DNA of 64,000 nt from Spirochaetota bacterium (GCA_023438065.1 JAEXRH010000012.1:186001-250000); one strand, 5' to 3'. Counted from the stretch's first letter, positions 1 to 8,162 are shown. The notes: generated by a model not told the origin, from the letters alone. Numbers and translations are program-made.

Positions 1-136
1 AAAGGACCGGTCCCCAACCGATGGAAAAGGTTTCGACCGCGACGCCGGAAAGGCGCGCCGCGATAAAATGCCCCGCCTCGTGAATGAACACGACGAGGCC
101 GAGCGCGATAAGTCCATAGACGATCTTGAGGATCAT
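1..136 (-). CDS. rseP: Site-2 zinc protease RseP (5' end only, runs off window)
   Basis: Partial gene: only the first 45 codons lie in the window. The translation opens with a hydrophobic helix followed by the metalloprotease motif HEAGH at residues 20-24 (HExxH), then continues into a stretch typical of M50 intramembrane proteases. RseP-type enzymes cut transmembrane anti-sigma factors or leftover signal peptides within the membrane. The ATG at 136 overlaps the dxr stop (ATGA), so it is the last visible gene of the rpsB-to-rseP transcription unit. The dxr-rseP order is common in bacteria and supports the call. The PDZ domain and second active-site half lie beyond base 1. Confidence 0.85.
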   Translation of the reverse strand, partial: MILKIVYGLIALGLVVFIHEAGHFIAARLSGVAVETFSIGWGPVL

Positions 137-1248
137 CGGGAAAGCTCCTTTATCGCGGCGAGAGCCGCTTCGCGCGCTCGCGCGTCCGCATGGAGCACGT
201 CGTCGAAGGTCGCGGGCTCGGTCGACCAGTCGCGCTCGAGGACGCGCGCGGTCACCTCGGCGAGCGCGGTGAATGAAAGCGATCCGCGCGCGAAAGCGGA
301 AACCGCCTCTTCGTTCGCGGCGTTGAACGCGATCGTATACGAACCCGAAAGGCCCGCCGCGCGATAGGCGAGGCCGAGAAGCGGGAAATCGGCGTAACGG
401 GGGGGCTCGAATCTCATGGTGCAGAGCTTCTCGAACGAGAGCTCGTCGAGCCCGCTCGGAGAGCTCTCGGGCCAGGTGAGCGCGGCATGGATGGGGTGCC
501 GCATATCGGGCTTGGAAACTTGCGCGTAGAGGACTCCGTCCTTCGTGCGGATGAAGGAGTGGACGAGGCTTTCGGGGTGCACAACGACCTTGACCCGGTC
601 GGGGGGCACGTCGAAAAGACGCACGGCCTCGATGACCTCGAGGCCCTTGTTGGCGAGAGACGCGGAATCGATCGTGATCTTCGCGCCCATGGACCAGGTG
701 GGATGCTTGAGCGCGTCGCGCGCGGTCATCGAGGGAAGAAGGCTCGAGTCGACTGTCCTGAACGGGCCACCCGAGGCCGTGAGGATGATCTCGGCGACCG
801 AGTCTTTCCCGTGCGCCTCGATGAGGCTGAACACGGCCGAGTGCTCCGAATCGACGGGGAGAATCTTGCATCCCTTGGACGCCGCGAGCGCGCGAATGAG
901 CGGGCCCGCCATGACGATCGTTTCCTTGTTCGCGAGCGCGAGATCCATGCCGCGCTCGAGTACCGCTTTGGAAGGTAAAAGACCGCTCGCTCCCGAAATG
1001 CCGTTTACCGCGATGTCAGCGTCGCAACCGGCGATCATCGAAAGGAGGGCGCCCTCGCCCGAGTCGGAAACGAGGACGGAAGCGCGGCAGCGGAATTCGC
1101 GGGAAAGCGCGTCGAGTTCCGCCCTGTTTTTATGCGCGCAAAGGCCGGCGACCTCGAATCGGTCAGGGTTGCCGCGGATGATGTCGAGGGCGCTTTTGCC
1201 GATTGAACCCGTCGCGCCGAGAACCAATACCTTCTTTTTAGCGGTCAT
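133..1248 (-). CDS. dxr: 1-deoxy-D-xylulose 5-phosphate reductoisomerase
   Basis: Second enzyme of the MEP isoprenoid pathway: rearranges and reduces 1-deoxy-D-xylulose 5-phosphate to MEP with NADPH. The 371-residue protein has the NADPH loop GATGSIG at 11-17, ANKE at 106-109, the metal-site segment PVDSEHSA at 131-138 (D133 and E135 as ligands), SGGPFR at 159-164, and SMGAKITIDSA followed by NKGLE at 186-204, all in family order. It overlaps cdsA by four bases upstream and rseP downstream. With uppS and cdsA in the same unit, the cluster links isoprenoid supply to undecaprenyl and phospholipid synthesis. Confidence 0.96.
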   Translation of the reverse strand: MTAKKKVLVLGATGSIGKSALDIIRGNPDRFEVAGLCAHKNRAELDALSREFRCRASVLVSDSGEGALLSMIAGCDADIAVNGISGASGLLPSKAVLERGMDLALANKETIVMAGPLIRALAASKGCKILPVDSEHSAVFSLIEAHGKDSVAEIILTASGGPFRTVDSSLLPSMTARDALKHPTWSMGAKITIDSASLANKGLEVIEAVRLFDVPPDRVKVVVHPESLVHSFIRTKDGVLYAQVSKPDMRHPIHAALTWPESSPSGLDELSFEKLCTMRFEPPRYADFPLLGLAYRAAGLSGSYTIAFNAANEEAVSAFARGSLSFTALAEVTARVLERDWSTEPATFDDVLHADARAREAALAAIKELSR

Positions 1249-2099
1249 TTGGCGAAACCGTAAAGGACGTCGCAGGCGATGTAGTACACCGGGGCGGCGA
1301 GGAGGATCGAGTCGATGCTGTCAAGCACGCCGCCGCGGCCGGGGATGATGTTCCCCGAATCCTTGATGCCGGCGGAGCGCTTGAGTATGGACTCGAAGAT
1401 ATCGCCAACGATGGATGCGGTCGCGGTCGCCGCGCCGAGTATGATCATCTTGAGGGGGGATCCGGCGAACGGAACGGCGAACACCGCCATGCCGATAAGT
1501 CCCGCAGCGACGGAGCCGACGTACCCGCCGACGAAACCCGCGACGCTCTTGTTGGGACTGGCGGGAATGAGGCCGCGGTTGTTGCGACCGAAGAGCATCC
1601 CGAAAAACCACGCGAGGGAATCGCAGCCGAAAACCATGATGAAGAAGACGCTCAGGATCGCGCCCGCGTTCGGCCACACGGTCATGATCGCGAGATACAT
1701 GACGAGGTAGCCGGGGTAGAGTATGTAAATGAAGGTCGATGCGATCCTCCCGATCACGGCGTCCATCTTGCCGTTGAACGAGAGGAAAAACTCGACGATA
1801 AAGACCATGACGGTCGCGATGGCGATCGCGAAGGTTATTACCCTCAGGGGAAAGCCGAGAACCGCGTACAGAAACGAGGCGATCGGGATGAAGAGCCCGA
1901 GCGCGAGCGCGATGGGCACCGGATGGACGGGCAGCTTCTTCGAAAGCAGGTTTCGCATCTCGAGCACCGCGAGCGCGGTAAAGGCGAGCAGCTCGACGTG
2001 GAGCATGAGGTAATTGCACTGCGGGAAGAAGAATATCGACGCGACGATCACGGGGATGCCGACGAAGAAAAGGAGCAGTCGTTCGACGAGTTTTCTCAT
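1245..2099 (-). CDS. cdsA: Phosphatidate cytidylyltransferase
   Basis: Makes CDP-diacylglycerol from CTP and phosphatidic acid in the inner membrane. The 284-residue protein is almost entirely hydrophobic, with about seven or eight membrane segments, and ends with the CdsA signature at roughly 229-264 (LKRSAGIKDSG, then PGRGGVLDSIDS). The usual signature reads PGHGGxxDRxDS, so His is replaced by Arg and Arg by Ser here; the acidic residues are kept. Start and stop overlap uppS and dxr by four bases each. Position between uppS and dxr is the common bacterial arrangement. Confidence 0.94.
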   Translation of the reverse strand: MRKLVERLLLFFVGIPVIVASIFFFPQCNYLMLHVELLAFTALAVLEMRNLLSKKLPVHPVPIALALGLFIPIASFLYAVLGFPLRVITFAIAIATVMVFIVEFFLSFNGKMDAVIGRIASTFIYILYPGYLVMYLAIMTVWPNAGAILSVFFIMVFGCDSLAWFFGMLFGRNNRGLIPASPNKSVAGFVGGYVGSVAAGLIGMAVFAVPFAGSPLKMIILGAATATASIVGDIFESILKRSAGIKDSGNIIPGRGGVLDSIDSILLAAPVYYIACDVLYGFAK

Positions 2100-2824
2100 T
2101 TTGCGTTACCAAACCTTCTGTCGCGAGCCTGGAAATCGGCGATTGCCGTGACGAGGCGGTCGCCGTTCCAATCGGGCCACAGCGCGTCGCTGAAATAGAG
2201 TTCCGCGTAGGCCGATTGCCATACAAGAAAATTACTGATTCTTTTCTCCCCGCCGGTGCGGATCAAAAGATCGGCAGGGGGGAGATCGGGGAGATCGAGA
2301 TAGTCCTGAAAGGAGTCCTCGGTTATGGAGGAAAGGCGCTCAGGATCAATTTTCCGGATCGCCCGGACGATCTCGTCCCTTCCGCCGTAATTGATCGCGA
2401 GCACGACGGTAGTCTTGTCGAATCGCGCGGTATCCGCGGCGACCGACGTGATTTCCGCGGCGATGTCGGCGGGAAGCCCCGAGAGGTCGCCGACGTGGCG
2501 AACCCTGATCCCGTTTTCGGTATAGAAAGCGAGCTCTCCCCGAAGGTGGGACTTCACGAGCCCCATGAGGAACCCGACTTCCTCTACGGCTCGTTTCCAG
2601 TTTTCGGTGGAGAAGGTATACAGGGTCACGTACTTGACGCCGAGTTCGGCGGCCTTTTTGACGACCGCTTTCGCGGCCTCGAGACCCTCGCGATGACCTT
2701 GGGTCCTCGCCATTCCTCGCGCCTTTGCCCAACGCCCGTTGCCGTCCATGATAATTCCGATATGCGCGGGGATGCGGGCGGGGTCGAGTTCGATTGCGTT
2801 GTCAGGGGCTGGCGATGGACTCAT
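2096..2824 (-). CDS. uppS: Isoprenyl transferase (undecaprenyl diphosphate synthase)
   Basis: Cytosolic cis-prenyltransferase that extends farnesyl diphosphate with isopentenyl diphosphate to the C55 lipid carrier for peptidoglycan and glycan export. The chosen ATG at 2824 overlaps the frr stop (TGATG) and gives 242 residues. The catalytic motif IGIIMDGNGRWA lies at 22-33 with Asp27; the STENW segment follows in the middle and RTGGEKRISNF near the C-terminus. A longer open frame reads back through frr, but it has no homologous start and is ignored. Confidence 0.96.
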   Translation of the reverse strand: MSPSPAPDNAIELDPARIPAHIGIIMDGNGRWAKARGMARTQGHREGLEAAKAVVKKAAELGVKYVTLYTFSTENWKRAVEEVGFLMGLVKSHLRGELAFYTENGIRVRHVGDLSGLPADIAAEITSVAADTARFDKTTVVLAINYGGRDEIVRAIRKIDPERLSSITEDSFQDYLDLPDLPPADLLIRTGGEKRISNFLVWQSAYAELYFSDALWPDWNGDRLVTAIADFQARDRRFGNAK

Positions 2825-3378
2825 CAGCCTTCCATGATTTCTTTTTCTTTGTCTTCCAGGATCTTGTTTATCTCCTGGATGAACTTGTCGGTGTTTTTCT
2901 GAAGCTCGTCCTCGGCGGTCTTGAGTCCGTCCTCGGTCAGGGTTCCGTCCTTCTCGAGCTTTTTGAGTTCCTCGTTGCCGTCTCGCCTGATGTTGCGGAT
3001 GGCGACGCGGCTCTGCTCGGCCTGGGCCTTGGCCTGCTTGGCGAGCTCCTTGCGGCGCTCCTCGGTGAGCGGCGGGATCGCGATGCGGATTACCTTGCCG
3101 TCGTTGGAGGGATTGAGGGAAAGCTCCGACTTCTGGATGGCTTTCTCGATCTCGCCGATGAGTCCCTTGTCCCACGGCTGGATGACGACGAGGCGCGCCT
3201 CCGGGATAGAGATGGTCGCGACCTGGCTTAAGGGTGATTTATCCCCGTAATAGTCGACCCGGATTTTATCGAAGAGCGCGGCGGAAGCGCGACCGGTCCT
3301 GATCGTGTTCAGCTCGTCCTTCAGCGCGCTAATGGACTTTTTCATGCGCTCTACGTGCGGTGCGATGGTCTCTGACAT
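2824..3378 (-). CDS. frr: Ribosome recycling factor
   Basis: Splits post-termination ribosomes together with EF-G. The 184-residue length is standard, and the all-helical coiled-coil composition matches. Family landmarks include LNTIRTGRASAALFDKI near 23-40, VDYYG, and the conserved arginine- and lysine-rich third helix (LTEERRKELAKQAK). An AAGGAG site lies eight bases before the ATG at 3378. It sits downstream of tsf, separated by a hairpin terminator (3401-3436), so part of its expression probably comes from readthrough. Confidence 0.97.
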   Translation of the reverse strand: MSETIAPHVERMKKSISALKDELNTIRTGRASAALFDKIRVDYYGDKSPLSQVATISIPEARLVVIQPWDKGLIGEIEKAIQKSELSLNPSNDGKVIRIAIPPLTEERRKELAKQAKAQAEQSRVAIRNIRRDGNEELKKLEKDGTLTEDGLKTAEDELQKNTDKFIQEINKILEDKEKEIMEG

Positions 3379-3400
3379 ATGATACGCTCCTTATCCGGAA

Positions 3401-3436
3401 AAAAAAGGAAACCGGCTTTCGGTTACGAAAGCCGGT
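3401..3436 (-). terminator. Rho-independent terminator or attenuator between tsf and frr
   Basis: Perfect 10-bp stem (ACCGGCTTTC with GAAAGCCGGT), 6-nt loop, then on the minus strand a T-rich run containing eight consecutive T. It lies after the tsf stop and only about 25 bp before the frr start. No clear promoter fits between them, so it probably lowers rather than blocks transcription into frr-uppS-cdsA-dxr. Confidence 0.85.
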
Positions 3437-3459
3437 CGTTATCGCCTTGCGGCGTTTCG

Positions 3460-4299
3460 TTACTTTGCGCCGAGCTGGTAGAACACTACCTTCGACACGG
3501 AAAGCTTTCCGCCGGCTGCCTTGGCGACTTCGTCCATCTTCTTCGCGACGGACATCTTGTCGTCCTTGACGAACGCCTGCTCGAGGAAGCAGATCTCGGC
3601 GAGGTGCTTCTTGATCTTGCCCTGGACGATGCCGGCCTGCACGTTCTCGGGCTTGCCGGATTCCTTGGCCTGGACCTTGAAGATCTCGGTCTGCTCGTCG
3701 ATGTACTTCTGGTCGACCTCGGAGGTCGAGACGTACATCGGGGCGAAGGCCGCGATGTGGAGGCAGCAATCGTACGCGAACTCCTGCACGGCCTTGTTCT
3801 GGAGGATCTCCGCCTTGTCGGCCTTGAGCACGATCACGACGCCGGTCTTCTTGTCGGAGTGGATGTACTTCGAGATGTACTCGTCGGCTCCGGCGATCAC
3901 GGTCTCGAGGCGGGAAAGGCTCATGTTCTCGCGAATCTTGGTCGCGAGGTCGAGCACGAGGCCCGAAAGCTCGGCGGTGGGGGCGGTGAGACCCTTGTCG
4001 AACGCCTCGCCGATGATCTTGTCGCCAAGGGCGATGAAGTCCGCGTTCTTCGACACGAAGTCGGTTTCGCAGGTGATCTCGGCGATGGACGCCTTCTTCG
4101 CGTCGTTCTTGATGAGGACGAGTCCCTCGGTGGTGGCGCGGCCAGCGCGCTTTTCGACGGCGGCGAGGCCTTTTTCCTTGAGGAGCTTTTCGGCCGCGGT
4201 GGCGTCACCGTTGCATTCGGCGAGCGCGTTCTTGCACTCCATCATTCCGGCGCCGGTCTTGTCGCGCAGCGCCTTGACGTCAGATGCCTTGATATCCAT
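3460..4299 (-). CDS. tsf: Translation elongation factor Ts
   Basis: Nucleotide exchange factor that regenerates EF-Tu-GTP. The N-terminal UBA-like domain carries the family signature (SDVKALRDKTGAGMMECKNA within 6-25), followed by the TDFVSKN core motif near residue 85. The 279-residue length is normal. An AAGGAG site precedes the ATG at 4299, and rpsB ends 13 bp upstream, giving the near-universal rpsB-tsf pair. Confidence 0.97.
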   Translation of the reverse strand: MDIKASDVKALRDKTGAGMMECKNALAECNGDATAAEKLLKEKGLAAVEKRAGRATTEGLVLIKNDAKKASIAEITCETDFVSKNADFIALGDKIIGEAFDKGLTAPTAELSGLVLDLATKIRENMSLSRLETVIAGADEYISKYIHSDKKTGVVIVLKADKAEILQNKAVQEFAYDCCLHIAAFAPMYVSTSEVDQKYIDEQTEIFKVQAKESGKPENVQAGIVQGKIKKHLAEICFLEQAFVKDDKMSVAKKMDEVAKAAGGKLSVSKVVFYQLGAK

Positions 4300-4312
4300 A
4301 TGTCAGGTCTCC

Positions 4313-5188
4313 TTATTTCTCGCCGTAGAGCTTGTCTTCGTCGACGAGGGGTTCCTGCTGCTCGTCGCTTTCCTCGACCGCCTTCTTCTCGGAAGGGGTG
4401 TAGTTCGAGTAATCGACGATTTCTTCCTCGTTGGCGGCCTTGGCGGAAACGCCGTCGGCGGCGTCCTCGTCCTCGTCCTGGAGGTTCTCGATGATCTTGA
4501 GCCCGTTCTCGTTATCGGCCTCGACGACCGCGTTCGCGATGATCTGGGTAAAGAGGCTGATGGCGCGGATGGCGTCGTCGTTTCCGGGGATCGGGTAGTC
4601 GATGCCCTCGGGATTGCAGTTCGTGTCGACGACCGCGACGATCGGGATGCCCATGCGGCGCGCCTCGGCGACGGCGATGGTTTCCTTGCGGGTATCGATG
4701 ACGAAGATGATTCCGGGAAGCTCTTTCATCTCCTTGATTCCGCCGAGGTTCTTCTCGAGCTTGGCCTTCTCCTTCTGGAGGGCGGCGATTTCTTTCTTGG
4801 TGAGGCTCTCGAAGGTTCCGTCGATCTCCATCTTCTCGATCTTCTTGAGGCGGAGGAGGCTCTTCTTGATGGTGCTGAAGTTGGTAAGCATACCGCCGAG
4901 CCAGCGGTTGTTGACGTAGAACATGCCACAGCGCTCGGCTTCCTTGGCGATGGTCTGCTGCGCCTGCTTCTTCGTGCCGACGAAGAGGACGCTCTTTCCC
5001 GCGGCGGTGGTCTTGCGGACGGCCTCGTACGCTTCCTTGATGGAAAGGATGGTCTTCTGGAGGTCGATGATGTGAATTCCGTTCCGCTCGGCGAAGATGT
5101 ACTTCTTCATGCGGGGATCCCAGCGCTTGACCTGGTGTCCGAAATGGACGCCGGACTCAAGCAGGCTCTTCATGGTTACTACTGCCAT
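4313..5188 (-). CDS. rpsB: 30S ribosomal protein S2
   Basis: Small-subunit protein S2. The ATG at 5188 has AGGAG seven bases upstream and yields the standard N-terminus (MKSLLESGVHFGHQ at 6-19); a longer upstream in-frame extension has no family support. The core is conserved (RWDPRMKKYIF, DPRKE-like segment DTRKETIAV, IPGNDDAIRAI). The 291-residue product is about 50 residues longer than E. coli S2, because of an acidic tail from about 240 onward rich in Glu and Asp. The leader contains a small GGGATA/TATCCC hairpin near 5232-5247 of unknown meaning. Confidence 0.97.
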   Translation of the reverse strand: MAVVTMKSLLESGVHFGHQVKRWDPRMKKYIFAERNGIHIIDLQKTILSIKEAYEAVRKTTAAGKSVLFVGTKKQAQQTIAKEAERCGMFYVNNRWLGGMLTNFSTIKKSLLRLKKIEKMEIDGTFESLTKKEIAALQKEKAKLEKNLGGIKEMKELPGIIFVIDTRKETIAVAEARRMGIPIVAVVDTNCNPEGIDYPIPGNDDAIRAISLFTQIIANAVVEADNENGLKIIENLQDEDEDAADGVSAKAANEEEIVDYSNYTPSEKKAVEESDEQQEPLVDEDKLYGEK

Positions 5189-5330
5189 GACGTGACTCCT
5201 TGTGCGGTGAACGATCGTGTCGGGATAAAGGTATCCCCCGTTTCGTGTCACCAGCCTTCTCTGATTCTCGGACACCCGCAAAGGGGTTCCGGAGTATTTG
5301 CCGGTCTATGCGCGCTTTTCCGCGATATCG

Positions 5331-5918
5331 CTAAAAAGCGAATGCATAGCCATGCTCGCGCAGTATTGCATATAAATCATGGATTGGCAAGCCCATGATG
5401 CCGCTATAAGAACCTTTAATAGAAGATATGAAGCATGACGCGAGTCCCTGTATCCGGTATCCTCCTGCGGCCCCCTGCCACTCGCCGGTATCGAGGTAGC
5501 CGGCGATCTGCGCGTCGTCGAGCGCCATGAAAGCTACCTCGCTGACGTTCGTTTTGCACGAAATGAACTGCTTGGCCGCGTCGAACAGGGCAATTCCCGT
5601 GATGACTTCGTGGATCCTTCCCGAATATGCCTTAAGCATCCGCTCCGCGTCCGAGCGGTCGCGGGGTTTCCCGAAGGCGAGACCGTCCAGGACTATCATC
5701 GTGTCGGCGCCGAGTATCCAGGGCGCGTTGAGCTTCAAGTCCATGCGGATTACCGACTCTACCTTTTTCATCGCGTGGTATTCGGCGTGATCGCGGGGGG
5801 CAAGACCCATGACGTCTTCCTCGTCGTACGGAGGTGACATGACGGTGAAAGGGATGCCGAGATTTTTCAGGATTTCCTGTCGCCGGGGGGAGGTCGACGC
5901 AAGTATCAGCGGTTCCAT
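5331..5918 (-). CDS. maf: Maf-like nucleoside triphosphate pyrophosphatase
   Basis: House-cleaning enzyme that hydrolyses non-canonical nucleoside triphosphates (dTTP/UTP-type or m7GTP-type members). Residues 4-12 carry the substrate loop (ILASTSPRR), followed by GADTMIV with the catalytic Asp and the KPRDRSDAERML segment. The ATG at 5918 has GGAGA six bases upstream; a TTG 27 bases earlier lies inside the tRNA-Arg promoter region on the other strand and is unlikely. The 195-residue length is typical. Which substrate subclass applies cannot be read from the sequence by eye. Confidence 0.9.
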   Translation of the reverse strand: MEPLILASTSPRRQEILKNLGIPFTVMSPPYDEEDVMGLAPRDHAEYHAMKKVESVIRMDLKLNAPWILGADTMIVLDGLAFGKPRDRSDAERMLKAYSGRIHEVITGIALFDAAKQFISCKTNVSEVAFMALDDAQIAGYLDTGEWQGAAGGYRIQGLASCFISSIKGSYSGIMGLPIHDLYAILREHGYAFAF

Positions 5919-5938
5919 ATTTTTCTCCCTGAGTTTGA

Positions 5939-5967
5939 TTGACAAAAGATTCGTTTTACTGCTTAAT
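5939..5967 (+). promoter_or_regulatory. Sigma70 promoter of tRNA-Arg
   Basis: TTGACA at 5939-5944 and CTTAAT at 5962-5967 with a 17-bp spacer; predicted start near 5974, about 11 bases before the mature tRNA. Confidence 0.65.
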
Positions 5968-5984
5968 TGGGAATGTCCAACAGC

Positions 5985-6058
<74 letters not shown>

Positions 6059-6085
6059 TACTCCATGCAAAGACTCCGACAGTCG

Positions 6086-6128
6086 AGGCAATAAAAAACC
6101 CGGTCAAAGGCCGGGTTTTTTATTGCCT
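6086..6128. terminator. Bidirectional terminator (18-bp perfect inverted repeat)
   Basis: AGGCAATAAAAAACCCGG and its exact complement flank a 7-nt loop. The G+C core has an A-run before it and a T-run after it, so it works read from either strand: for tRNA-Arg on the plus strand and for the HEAT-like gene that ends at 6153 on the minus strand. Confidence 0.93.
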
Positions 6129-6152
6129 GAATCGGTGGTTTCCGGCGACGGC

Positions 6153-6908
6153 TTACGGTTTCGCGCCGTTCTGCGAGGATTGGCCGTTTTTCTGGTTCCC
6201 CGCGTTTCCGCTCACCTTCTTGAGAACCTCGTAGGCGCGGTTGCGAACCGGGGTTACGTAGTTATAGTTGCTCGCGATCCGGATGATCGACTCGACCATG
6301 CCCGATCGGTTCTTAACGGTCGGCGCGATCTTTTCGTAGGTATTAAGGACCTCGAGGGCAAGGGAGCTCGTCGGGAGGATGATGTCGAACTTCCTGGTGA
6401 TCCAGTTGATCATCTCGACGACCTCGTCGTTGTCGTTATACCCAAGCTCTCCGAGCGATTTGACGGCCGCGGCGATGACGCTCGGCTCGTTGTCGGAGTA
6501 CATGACCGCGATCAGGGTGTCTTTCGCCTGAACCGTTCCCATCTTCCCGAGGAGCTCACAGGCCTTCATTCGAATGTCGGGGAAGTTGTTCATGGTCCTG
6601 CCGGACTCGCGAATGACCGAATTGATGCCTTCGGAGGCGAGCTGGTCGAGCGCGGCCTGGACATCCTCGCCCTTGCGGCCGGAATTGATCGCGTTCTCGA
6701 TGTACTGAAGGGCGACTTGCTTGCTGTCGCGACCGTCGGCCTGGGCGAGCTCGTTGATGATAACGCCCTCGACGGAACTCAGGTACGCTTCCTCGACGGT
6801 CATGATGGTATCGGATTTCTGCGGCTCTTTGTTTTGATCCTGCGCGGTCGCCAGAAACCCGGCGAAAAGGCACGCGGCAGTAAAGATTGTAAACGATTTA
6901 ACGCGCAT
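6153..6908 (-). CDS. Exported HEAT-repeat-like protein
   Basis: 251 residues with a cleavable signal peptide (hydrophobic 6-20, cleavage probably after ATA near 22) and a mature part made of repeating helical pairs of HEAT type: phrases such as DIRMKACELLGKMG, PSVIAAAVKSLGELG and VRNRAYEVLKKVSG recur at about 35-40 residue spacing. The C-terminus ends in an Asn/Gln/Ser-rich tail. No catalytic motif is visible; a scaffold role in the periplasm is inferred. GGGAGG lies nine bases before the ATG, and a promoter lies at 6964-6993. It is the first gene of its unit and ends at the shared terminator. Confidence 0.75.
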   Translation of the reverse strand: MRVKSFTIFTAACLFAGFLATAQDQNKEPQKSDTIMTVEEAYLSSVEGVIINELAQADGRDSKQVALQYIENAINSGRKGEDVQAALDQLASEGINSVIRESGRTMNNFPDIRMKACELLGKMGTVQAKDTLIAVMYSDNEPSVIAAAVKSLGELGYNDNDEVVEMINWITRKFDIILPTSSLALEVLNTYEKIAPTVKNRSGMVESIIRIASNYNYVTPVRNRAYEVLKKVSGNAGNQKNGQSSQNGAKP

Positions 6909-6963
6909 ATGAACGACCTCCCTGGTCTTTTGTTGCTTACGCTGATGAAAGTTTAATCAGTGT

Positions 6964-6993
6964 ATTATCTCTTCATTTTATTCACAAAGTCAA
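6964..6993 (-). promoter_or_regulatory. Sigma70 promoter of the HEAT-like gene
   Basis: On the minus strand TTGACT (6993-6988), 18-bp spacer, GATAAT (6969-6964). The predicted transcript has about 50 nt of leader with a good ribosome site. Confidence 0.65.
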
Positions 6994-7024
6994 GTAATAA
7001 TCGCCTCGCTCGCCCGTTCGCCCG

Positions 7025-7582
7025 TTACTGGTTTTTCGGGACGAGTTTCCATTTTCCTCCCATGTTTTCAAGGATATATATGGCGGCGGGGGAGTCTTTC
7101 ATGAGTTCCATGATGACGTATACCCTCGTGGGGGAAACGTATTGAATGTCGTCCACGCGCATATTCTGGCGGGAAGGGACGAATACGTAGGTAAAATAGT
7201 CCTTGAGGTTCTTGAGCTTGATTCCCTTCGTCGGGAGGCTTTTTGATACCTTCTCGAGACCGGCCGGATCGGAAAAGGTCGTTTTATACTCATCGGAAAG
7301 GTAGGTCAACCAGCGGGTATAGTCCTTCTCATAGGTAATCTTGTTCAAGTCCACGACGACGAGCTCGATTTCCGATTTCGTTTGCTTGAAGGCTTGTTTC
7401 GTGATGGTAACGTTCTCGAATTTCGCGACGACGGCGTTATCGTCGCCGGACTCGGGGCCCGTGGATGAGCCGGTGGTTCCTGTGGTTGGCGTATCCGTGA
7501 CGATGACGGGTTTCGGGGGATTTTGGCAAGCTGAATAGAGCACTAAAGACGCGCACACGATGAGGAGCACTGTTCTTTTCAT
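7025..7582 (-). CDS. Hypothetical lipoprotein
   Basis: 185 residues, function not recognised. The N-terminus is a lipoprotein signal: basic start, hydrophobic 4-15, then YSAC with Cys19 as the lipidated residue; the Tyr at -3 is tolerated in spirochaete lipoboxes. Residues 24-45 are Thr/Gly/Ser/Pro-rich and look like a flexible tether. The folded part (about 48-185) has a conserved-looking alpha/beta make-up and ends WKLVPKNQ, resembling small periplasmic domains that end in a strand, but no family is claimed. No Shine-Dalgarno site precedes the ATG; the promoter at 7589-7617 predicts an mRNA beginning on the start codon itself. Confidence 0.75.
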   Translation of the reverse strand: MKRTVLLIVCASLVLYSACQNPPKPVIVTDTPTTGTTGSSTGPESGDDNAVVAKFENVTITKQAFKQTKSEIELVVVDLNKITYEKDYTRWLTYLSDEYKTTFSDPAGLEKVSKSLPTKGIKLKNLKDYFTYVFVPSRQNMRVDDIQYVSPTRVYVIMELMKDSPAAIYILENMGGKWKLVPKNQ

Positions 7583-7588
7583 ATACTA

Positions 7589-7617
7589 ATTTTACTCTCT
7601 GATTATCGGCTCGTCAA
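7589..7617 (-). promoter_or_regulatory. Promoter of the lipoprotein gene; predicts leaderless mRNA
   Basis: On the minus strand TTGACG (7617-7612), 17-bp spacer, TAAAAT (7594-7589). Six bases separate the -10 element from the ATG at 7582, so the expected +1 is the A of the start codon. Confidence 0.7.
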
Positions 7618-7640
7618 ACATCTTTTTCTCAATGCGGGTG

Positions 7641-7670
7641 TTGACTCTTTTCTTTTTGGGTGTTTACTTT
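7641..7670 (+). promoter_or_regulatory. Promoter of coaD; predicts near-leaderless mRNA
   Basis: TTGACT at 7641-7646, 18-bp spacer, TACTTT at 7665-7670, expected +1 near 7677, three bases before the ATG. The perfect TATAAT at 7673-7678 is too close to the ATG and has no -35 at a usable distance. Confidence 0.5.
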
Positions 7671-7679
7671 ATTATAATA

Positions 7680-8162
7680 ATGGTAAAAGCCGTATATCCT
7701 GGGTCTTTTGATCCGCCTACCTATGGTCATCTCAATATCATTGAGCGCGCGCGAACGATTTTCAGCGAAATTCACGTCGTGGTCGCGGTTAACAGCGAAA
7801 AGCGGTATCTTTTCTCGGAGGATGAGCGCGTCGAGATGCTCCGCGAAATGGTTCGACCCTGGGAGAACGTGTTCGTGCATTCCTGGAAAAGCCTTATCGT
7901 GGAATACGCGCGAAAGAACGACGCACGGGTCCTCATCCGGGGAGTGCGAAATCTCGCCGATTTTTCCTATGAATTCGATCTTGCGATGATGAATCGGGGC
8001 TTGAATCCCGAGATCGAGACGGTATTCCTTTCGACCGACCCGCAATTCTTCGTGCTCAGATCGAGCGCGATCAAGGAACTTGCGGCCCTTGGGGGAGACG
8101 TCTCGTCTATGGTTCCGCCGGTCGTCGCCGAGGGGCTCGCGCGCAAATATCCCCGGGTTTGA
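7680..8162 (+). CDS. coaD: Pantetheine-phosphate adenylyltransferase
   Basis: Penultimate step of coenzyme A synthesis: ATP plus 4'-phosphopantetheine to dephospho-CoA. 160 residues from ATG 7680, which reproduces the family N-terminus (AVYPGSFDPPTYGH at 4-17, with the nucleotidyltransferase TxGH ending at His17). RGVRN, the YEFDLAMMNRGLNPEIETVF-like middle segment and the C-terminal RSSAIKELA motif are all present. A longer open frame upstream has no family support. There is no Shine-Dalgarno site before the start; the upstream promoter fits a leaderless transcript. It is transcribed divergently from the lipoprotein gene. Confidence 0.95.
   Translation: MVKAVYPGSFDPPTYGHLNIIERARTIFSEIHVVVAVNSEKRYLFSEDERVEMLREMVRPWENVFVHSWKSLIVEYARKNDARVLIRGVRNLADFSYEFDLAMMNRGLNPEIETVFLSTDPQFFVLRSSAIKELAALGGDVSSMVPPVVAEGLARKYPRV

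Noticed and set aside
5232..5247. Small GGGATA/TATCCC hairpin in the rpsB leader as an S2 autoregulatory site
   Set aside because: Too short and without the conserved features of known rpsB leader structures; kept only as a remark.
3379..5398. Two long open frames on the plus strand opposite tsf and rpsB (up to 625 codons)
   Set aside because: They are antisense shadows of well-identified genes, produced by GC-rich codon bias; no family similarity or ribosome site.
7673..7678. Perfect TATAAT next to the coaD start
   Set aside because: It would put +1 inside the coaD coding sequence, and the nearest TTGACT is 26 bases away.
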